The position numbers were made by a program, and so were the translations under genes. The notes beneath the pieces are model-generated. The model was not told the origin of the DNA. It searched no databases and saw nothing but the letters and a program-made list of their open reading frames with translations. DNA of 64,000 bases from Harenicola maris (lineage in GTDB: Bacteria; Pseudomonadota; Alphaproteobacteria; Rhodobacterales; Rhodobacteraceae). Positions 61,871-64,000 of this stretch are shown here, piece by piece. Every line of letters begins with the position of its first letter. The first letter of the stretch is position 1. The stretch spans positions 496,001 to 560,000 of the forward strand of contig JADQAZ010000003.1 of assembly GCA_018524345.1 (NCBI GenBank). Direction: 5' to 3'.

Positions 61871-62760
61871 GACGATTTCTTTTCCGATGTAAATTGATCG
61901 CCACCTGTTGATTGAGTGGTGGCTAGGCTGGCTTCAAAATGATCTTTCAAGTGCTGCGTGCCGTAGCGCGCACCCACCATGTCGAGCGCCATTGCACTAA
62001 GGAAAAAGCGGGCTGGCCCGCTGATGCGGCGCGGAGTGAGCAGCGGCAGAAGGCGTAGGACAATACGGCGCATGAAGTCCGGCAGGAATGTGATCCGTTC
62101 GGGCTTTCCGAGGCTTGCAAACGCCAGCCCTGCCAGTTCGCGATGGGTGAAAATATCCGGACCACCGACATCAATCCAATCTTGCTCTGCTTCAATTGCC
62201 TCGGCGGTGGCGGCCGCCAGATCTGCTCCGTCGATCGGGTTGATCTTTTTGCTGCCATCTCCGAACAGCCAGACCCGTCCAGTTTGGGCCATTGATAGGA
62301 AATCGCTCATGTCCGAGAAGTACCCAGTGGGCGCGATAACCGTGCTGGCGATGTCCGAGCGCTGCAGGTCTTCTACAAAGGCCGACTTGGCCGCGACCAT
62401 CGGCACCCCTGCCATTTCGTTAGCTCGTAGCACATGGACATAGGCAAATTGCCCTACGCTCGCGCGTTCTGCTTCACGCAAGAGGTTGAGGTTGGCCTGA
62501 TAATCGACGTCCCAATACCCCAGCCCATCCGTCTGGCGGGTGATGCCCAGGCATGAGACGGCGAGGTCCACCCCCGTCATGACCCCTTTGAGGGAGGCAG
62601 GTTCGGTGGCCTGCGCCTCAATCAGTTGGTCGGCCGCTATAGGAGCGGCATGGATCGTCTTGCGAACAAGTGCGATCACATACCATCCACGACGCTGGTA
62701 TTCAGCGCACAGGTAGCGCCCGAGATAGCCGGTCGCTCCGGCGATGAAGACACGTTTCAT
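61867..62760 (-). CDS. NAD(P)-binding atypical SDR
   Basis: A 297-residue Rossmann-fold protein of the extended/atypical SDR group (NmrA-like): VFIAGATGYLGRYLCAEYQ at the N-terminus, CLGITRQTDG, VHVLRANEMAG and VIAPTGYFSD. The gene opens the five-gene minus-strand unit. Members are reductases or NADPH sensors; the substrate is unknown. Confidence 0.83.
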   Translation of the reverse strand: MKRVFIAGATGYLGRYLCAEYQRRGWYVIALVRKTIHAAPIAADQLIEAQATEPASLKGVMTGVDLAVSCLGITRQTDGLGYWDVDYQANLNLLREAERASVGQFAYVHVLRANEMAGVPMVAAKSAFVEDLQRSDIASTVIAPTGYFSDMSDFLSMAQTGRVWLFGDGSKKINPIDGADLAAATAEAIEAEQDWIDVGGPDIFTHRELAGLAFASLGKPERITFLPDFMRRIVLRLLPLLTPRRISGPARFFLSAMALDMVGARYGTQHLKDHFEASLATTQSTGGDQFTSEKKSS

Positions 62761-62789
62761 AACGTGGATATCTCCTTTGGCAGTTTAGT

Positions 62790-62987
62790 TCAGGTTTCGG
62801 ACGGGAGCTGGGGTGCTCCCAATTTGCAGGCAGGTCTTTTGACTTGGCCGCGTGTGGATGGGCCCTGATCTGATGGCAGGTGATCCGACGTGTTTTTCCG
62901 TTCGGGTTGCTTGGAAACTGCAGCACCGGTCAGAAGCGCACGCAGGCTGTTAAACCGTCTTGCGCGGATGGCGAGAACTTCACTCAT
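62790..62987 (-). CDS. Possible small hypothetical protein
   Basis: A 65-codon frame starts at ATG 62987 with GAGGA eight bases upstream and lies between the SDR gene and the lipoprotein gene on the same strand. The sequence (MSEVLAIRARRFNSLRALLT at the start) is basic at first and proline- and serine-rich later; no family is recognised. It may be a leader peptide or not a gene at all. Confidence 0.25.
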   Translation of the reverse strand: MSEVLAIRARRFNSLRALLTGAAVSKQPERKNTSDHLPSDQGPSTRGQVKRPACKLGAPQLPSET

Positions 62988-62997
62988 CACTGAGTCC

Positions 62998-63360
62998 TCA
63001 ACCAACGACCCGGTGGCCGCGACCACGCAGGCATTGGATCACGATAGCCTCGCGTTTTTCACTGGCGTCGACTGCGCTAGAAACGCCGCCGGCCAACGCG
63101 CCAGCAATAGCACCGCCTAAAGCGTCGCCGCTGTCAGCCTCGCCCAAGGCGGCGCCCAAACCTGCGCCAATGGCTGTGGACGTCATTGTATCTTCATCGA
63201 ACTGGTTTTGGTTGCGCGCCAGTCTCTGACAAGCTGCCAAGTCTGACCGATAGGCAGCAGTTGGCGTTCCATCAAGGATCGGTTGGTAATTTGCACCGCT
63301 GTCGGCACATGCAGCCATAAGGGCAAGCGCGGCTGTACAGAGTGTAAGTTGGGTTTTCAT
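62998..63360 (-). CDS. Glycine-zipper outer-membrane lipoprotein
   Basis: A 120-residue lipoprotein with signal sequence and lipobox (ALALMAAC, cysteine at 18). The middle has alternating glycines typical of a glycine zipper (IGAGLGAALGEADSGDALGG, AGALAGG). Two further cysteines (AACQRL, IQCLRG) may pair. Such proteins are envelope or stress components; the role here is unknown. Confidence 0.8.
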   Translation of the reverse strand: MKTQLTLCTAALALMAACADSGANYQPILDGTPTAAYRSDLAACQRLARNQNQFDEDTMTSTAIGAGLGAALGEADSGDALGGAIAGALAGGVSSAVDASEKREAIVIQCLRGRGHRVVG

Positions 63361-63465
63361 TGTCTGACCTTTCTCTTTTCAATGTCGAGAAAGGAGATAG
63401 TCAGACCTGCAGTTTAACGGCATGACCGTTGGTATCAATGAATTGACACTTCGTAACAGCGCGTT

Positions 63466-64000
63466 TCAGAGAGCCTGATTGAGGTACGCCGTTGGGCTAA
63501 AGCCAGTCCAGCGTTTGAACGCGCGCACGAAAGAGGAGCTTTCGGAAAATCCCAGCAAATAAGCAGTTTCGTTTACTGTGACCTTCTGTCCGCCGAGATA
63601 TTCGATCGCCATGCGTTGGCGCAGGTCATCATGGATTTCAGCGAAGGTTATCCCTTCGTCCTTCAGACGTCGGTACAGGGTTTGGCGGCTCATCGCGATG
63701 TCTTTGGCCACCCTATCCATCGAGATCGTCCCCTCGTGGAGTTTGGGCAAGATCTGCGCTTCTATCTGTGAACGGATTGTTGTGCTCCTGCGTAGCTTTG
63801 CCAACATCTCATCTGCATGGCGCGTGAAAATGCCGAAGGCATAGGTGTTGCCTGGCTCAAACAGGGTTTCAGGGCTGTCCCAGACCGGATCGATCTGAAG
63901 CGCATTGCGACTGGCATTGAACTGAACGGGCACGCGGAACAGTTCTGGATACTGATCTACGTGAGGAGGGGGAGAATAGGTTACCTCCAAGCCGATCTCG
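63466..64000 (-). CDS. AraC-family transcriptional regulator, cut by right edge
   Basis: The C-terminal 178 residues of an AraC regulator. The part seen includes the end of an arabinose-binding-like sensor domain (FRVPVQFNASRNALQIDP) and the DNA-binding domain with two helix-turn-helix motifs (SMDRVAKDIAMSRQTLYRRL and NETAYLLGFSESSSFVRAFK), ending in GFSPTAYLNQAL. The frame stays open to base 64000 (EIGLEVTY), so the true start is outside the window. Confidence 0.88.
   Translation of the reverse strand, partial: EIGLEVTYSPPPHVDQYPELFRVPVQFNASRNALQIDPVWDSPETLFEPGNTYAFGIFTRHADEMLAKLRRSTTIRSQIEAQILPKLHEGTISMDRVAKDIAMSRQTLYRRLKDEGITFAEIHDDLRQRMAIEYLGGQKVTVNETAYLLGFSESSSFVRAFKRWTGFSPTAYLNQAL

Noticed and set aside
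1-64000. CRISPR arrays, tRNA, rRNA and complete insertion sequences
   Set aside because: No regularly spaced repeats, no cloverleaf or ribosomal RNA sequence and no intact transposase were recognised; the only mobile-element trace is the integrase fragment near 14.8 kb.

Overview
The window looks like a moderately GC-rich chromosome segment from an alphaproteobacterium of the Roseobacter/Rhodobacteraceae type. That placement is inferred from gene content, not from a marker gene. It is dense in solute transporters (dipeptide-type ABC, polyamine-type ABC, TRAP, TTT and branched-chain amino-acid-type ABC), each next to its own regulator and catabolic enzymes. It also carries the xsc-tauZ-pta sulfonate module typical of marine members of this group. 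No rRNA, tRNA or CRISPR array was seen.

Left part (1-19 kb). A dipeptide/oligopeptide ABC operon on the minus strand (1-5290) carries three separate lesions: an in-frame TAA at the Q-loop of the second ATPase, a homopolymer frameshift in the DppC-type permease, and an in-frame TGA in the binding protein. The divergent GntR/LacI-type regulator is intact. Next come a LysR regulator, a guanidino-compound ureohydrolase and a RidA protein, facing a polyamine-type ABC operon (6.8-13.2 kb). Small regulator/membrane-protein pairs follow (MerR with DUF2938, LysR with a quinone reductase, TetR with DUF3817/CopD). A decayed tyrosine-recombinase remnant lies at about 14.8 kb.

Sulfur region (19-36 kb). 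An IclR regulator, a three-component TRAP transporter, a GMC dehydrogenase, Xsc, a TauZ-type exporter and Pta read as an isethionate degradation unit: uptake, oxidation to sulfoacetaldehyde, cleavage to acetyl phosphate plus sulfite, then acetyl-CoA. Directly beside it a LysR regulator diverges from a TTT transporter (TctC-TctB-TctA) followed by a sulfatase, an amidohydrolase and an NTF2-like protein. This is a plausible catabolic module for an unknown sulfate ester.

Middle (36-49 kb). A bicupin-SDR-flavoprotein operon lies behind a 16-bp palindrome. After it come a decayed alpha/beta hydrolase, an SDR and an AraC regulator, whose upstream region shares a 10-bp core with that palindrome, then a LysR/RidA pair. 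From 43 to 49 kb is an orphan type VI secretion effector module: a DUF4123 adaptor, a Tli4-like immunity protein and a PGAP1/LCAT-like lipase, preceded by a 798-residue protein with a charged, coiled-coil N-terminus and a DUF1963 C-terminus. No vgrG, hcp or PAAR gene is in the window.

Right part (49-64 kb). A LysR regulator diverges from a branched-chain amino-acid-type ABC transporter cotranscribed with an acyl-CoA dehydrogenase, an MDR oxidoreductase and an acyl-CoA synthetase, apparently for uptake and CoA-dependent degradation of an unknown carboxylic acid. The window closes with a minus-strand operon (SDR, membrane protein, two serine beta-lactamase-fold hydrolases, one small exported protein), a glycine-zipper lipoprotein and an AraC regulator cut by the right edge.
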